Notes under the pieces: generated by a model
Databases searched by the model: none
What the model saw: the letters and a program-made list of their open reading frames with translations, nothing else
Told to the model about the DNA's origin: nothing
Program-made: the position numbers and the translations under genes
DNA from: Arthrobacter sp. OVS8
GTDB lineage: Bacteria; Actinomycetota; Actinomycetes; Actinomycetales; Micrococcaceae
NCBI GenBank assembly: GCA_028370155.1
Contig: CP116670.1
Span: 1,488,001 to 1,552,000 of the forward strand
Length of the DNA: 64,000 bases
Direction: 5' to 3'
Part shown: one piece after another, positions 62,540 through 64,000 of the stretch
Numbering within the stretch: the stretch's first letter is position 1
Layout of the letters: the number at the start of each line of letters is the position of its first letter

Positions 62540-63357
62540 GTGAGTACAACAGAATTCCTGAACACAGACCCCTTCGACGCCGCCCGCGCCGCCGCCGACT
62601 ACATTGCCGAAGAGACGGGCGTGGACGCGCACGACGTCGCCCTGGTGCTCGGCTCGGGCTGGGGCGACGCCGCCGAACTGATCGGCGAGACCACCGCCAC
62701 CCTCTCCGCGGATGAAGTCCCCGGCTTCACCTCCCCTTCGGTGGTGGGCCACGTCGGCACCATCCGCTCCGTGCTGACCAAGGAGGGCAAACGTGCCCTG
62801 GTCCTTGGCGCGCGCACCCACTACTACGAGGGCAAGGGAGTCCGCGCCGTCGTCCACGGCGTGCGCACCGCCGCGGCGGCCGGCTGCAAGACCCTCGTCC
62901 TGACCAACGGGTGCGGAGGCCTCAACGAGGACTGGACCCCGGCACGCCCGTGCTGATCAGCGACCACATCAACCTCACCGCCACCTCACCGCTCGAAGGC
63001 GCCACGTTCGTGGACCTCACCGACCTCTACTCCTCGCGGATCCGCGGCCTGGCCCGCGAAGTCGACCCCTCGCTGGACGAGGGCGTGTACGCCCAGTTCA
63101 CCGGCCCGCACTACGAAACCCCCGCCGAGGTGCAGTACGCCAAGCGGATCGGCGCGGACCTGGTGGGCATGTCCACCGCGCTTGAGGCCATCGCCGGCCG
63201 CCACGCGGGCATGGAGGTCTTCGGCATCTCGCTGGTGACCAACCTCGCCGCCGGCATCAGCCCCGTGCCGCTGAGCCACGAGGAAGTCCTCGAGGCCGGC
63301 CAGGCCGCAGGCCCGCGCATCTCCCGGCTGCTCGCGGAGATCATCGCGAAGCTCTAA
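62540..63357 (+). CDS. Purine nucleoside phosphorylase
   Basis: About 272 residues, trimeric PNP (family 2, inosine/guanosine type). Motifs: [14 protein letters not shown] (phosphate-binding Ser), [30 protein letters not shown] (catalytic Glu) and [16 protein letters not shown] with the base-binding region [14 protein letters not shown]. It phosphorolyses purine ribosides for salvage. GTG 62540; TAACTT lies 6 nt upstream, suggesting a leaderless mRNA. One break near 62942 (GGG read as GG). Confidence 0.93.
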
Positions 63358-63400
63358 GGGTCCGGTTCCAAGGGTCCGGCCCTCAGGGCCGGCTCCGGGC

Positions 63401-63883
63401 TCAGCTCCCGGGCACCAGGTAGCGCACGGCCTTCTCCTTGTCCTCCGGAAAGCGGCGTTCCATCGAGTCGGCGATCCCGGCAATGGTCTGCCGGGCCAGT
63501 GCCTGCCGCCAGGCGAGCTCGGCCTGGCGCATGGCCTGGGAGATCAGGCAGGTGCGGACGAAGTTCTGCTCCGTGTCGGCGTCGGGGACGTTGGCCAGGA
63601 TGCCATCGCAGCGGAACACCGGATCGGGACCCTCCAGGGCCAGCACAATGTCCAGGACGGTGACGTTTTCGGGCCTGCGCGCCAGGTGGAACCCGCCGCG
63701 CGGGCCGGAGACGGAGTCGAGGATCCCGGCGCGGACCAGCGCCTGGAGCTGTTTGTTGAGGTAGGGGCCCGGAAGCTTGTAGTACTCCGCCAGCCGGGCG
63801 CTGTTGACTGCCTCGCCGGCCGGTGTCCACGCCATATTGACGCAGCTGTGCACCGCCCATTCCACTCCACGGCCCATCTTCAT
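63401..63883 (-). CDS. Rrf2-family transcriptional regulator
   Basis: A 160-residue Rrf2 protein: KMGRGVEWAVHSCVNMAW, then the HTH region NSARLAEYYKLPGPYLNKQL and the wing GILDSVSGPRGGFHLARRP. After the domain come only two Cys in the usual cluster loop (FRCDG...VRTC), where IscR/NsrR have three, so Fe-S binding is uncertain. It may belong to the YwnA/redox-sensing group. ATG 63883; the dyad at 63885-63907 touches the start, which suggests autoregulation. The frame is intact. Confidence 0.88.
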   Translation of the reverse strand: MKMGRGVEWAVHSCVNMAWTPAGEAVNSARLAEYYKLPGPYLNKQLQALVRAGILDSVSGPRGGFHLARRPENVTVLDIVLALEGPDPVFRCDGILANVPDADTEQNFVRTCLISQAMRQAELAWRQALARQTIAGIADSMERRFPEDKEKAVRYLVPGS

Positions 63884-63884
63884 A

Positions 63885-63907
63885 TTCCAGACGCTACGTG
63901 TCCGGAA
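63885..63907 (-). promoter_or_regulatory. Dyad immediately upstream of the Rrf2 gene
   Basis: TTCCAGAC (63885-63892) and GTCCGGAA (63900-63907), an inverted repeat with one mismatch and a 7-nt spacer, starting 1 nt before the ATG. Likely autoregulatory operator. The remaining 93 nt to the window end show no gene. Confidence 0.45.
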
Positions 63908-64000
63908 AATTCGCTGTCAAGGGCAGGCGGCCAGGGCGGCCGTGATCGATCTGTAAGGCGCACTCTCGCTTGTCGAGGAAGGCATCCGCCCCGATTGGCG

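Overview
The window is very GC-rich DNA from an actinobacterium, most likely a member of the Micrococcaceae close to Arthrobacter/Pseudarthrobacter. This rests on frequent GTG/TTG starts, ATGA/GTGA stop-start overlaps, leaderless-looking promoters, an acyl-CoA carboxylase epsilon subunit, a mycobacterial-type (Rv1264-like) adenylate cyclase and an LpdA-type quinone dehydrogenase. I see no rRNA, tRNA, CRISPR array, insertion sequence or phage gene.

Reading caveat: about 30 conserved genes are broken into two or more frames, with roughly 60-70 breaks in all. Nearly every break is repaired by adding back one base, usually where a run of five G/C (sometimes T) would have been read as four, or where CCGGCC/CCGGC would have been read as CCGCC/CCGC. 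I treat these as sequencing or assembly deletions and annotate the genes as whole, noting the approximate break points.

Layout. 77-4942 (minus): RidA-like protein, unknown helical protein, GNAT acetyltransferase, inositol monophosphatase family protein and NAD-dependent DNA ligase ligA. 5036-27381 (minus): a 22-kb tightly packed operon encoding, in transcription order, a giant Ig-like/Fn3 surface protein, MoxR ATPase, DUF58 protein, membrane transglutaminase-like protein, zinc-ribbon/RDD/FHA membrane protein, PP2C phosphatase, FHA protein, Ser/Thr kinase, FHA/winged-helix protein and a type VII secretion-like FHA-FtsK/EccC ATPase. The first eight resemble the bifidobacterial PFNA cluster (pkb2, fn3, aaa-atp, duf58, tgm, prpC, fha); the coupled EccC-like translocase suggests that a phospho-signalling module controls a secretion or surface-assembly machine. 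Upstream lie birA, a PH-domain membrane protein and an Rv1264-type adenylate cyclase in overlapping order.

30.6-47.8 kb: SDR oxidoreductase, then acyl-CoA carboxylase genes accD-accE, separated from maf-accA by about 11 kb of accessory genes (DUF885 protein, DAACS symporter, secreted helical-repeat protein, YbjQ, TetR-MMPL pair, ArsR-SRPBCC-RibD operon, DM13 lipoprotein). accD and accA share an upstream inverted repeat. 48-55 kb: MHS transporter divergent from a nitrate assimilation operon narK-nasA-nasB-like with a GlnR-box-like element. 55-64 kb: small membrane and secreted proteins, DNA polymerase IV, HhH protein, HemG-like flavodoxin, beta-helix protein, LpdA, purine nucleoside phosphorylase and an Rrf2 regulator.

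Regulatory structure: several convergent hairpin terminators, three large REP-like palindromes sitting directly after stop codons, and operators in front of the SDR, TetR, ArsR, MHS and Rrf2 genes.
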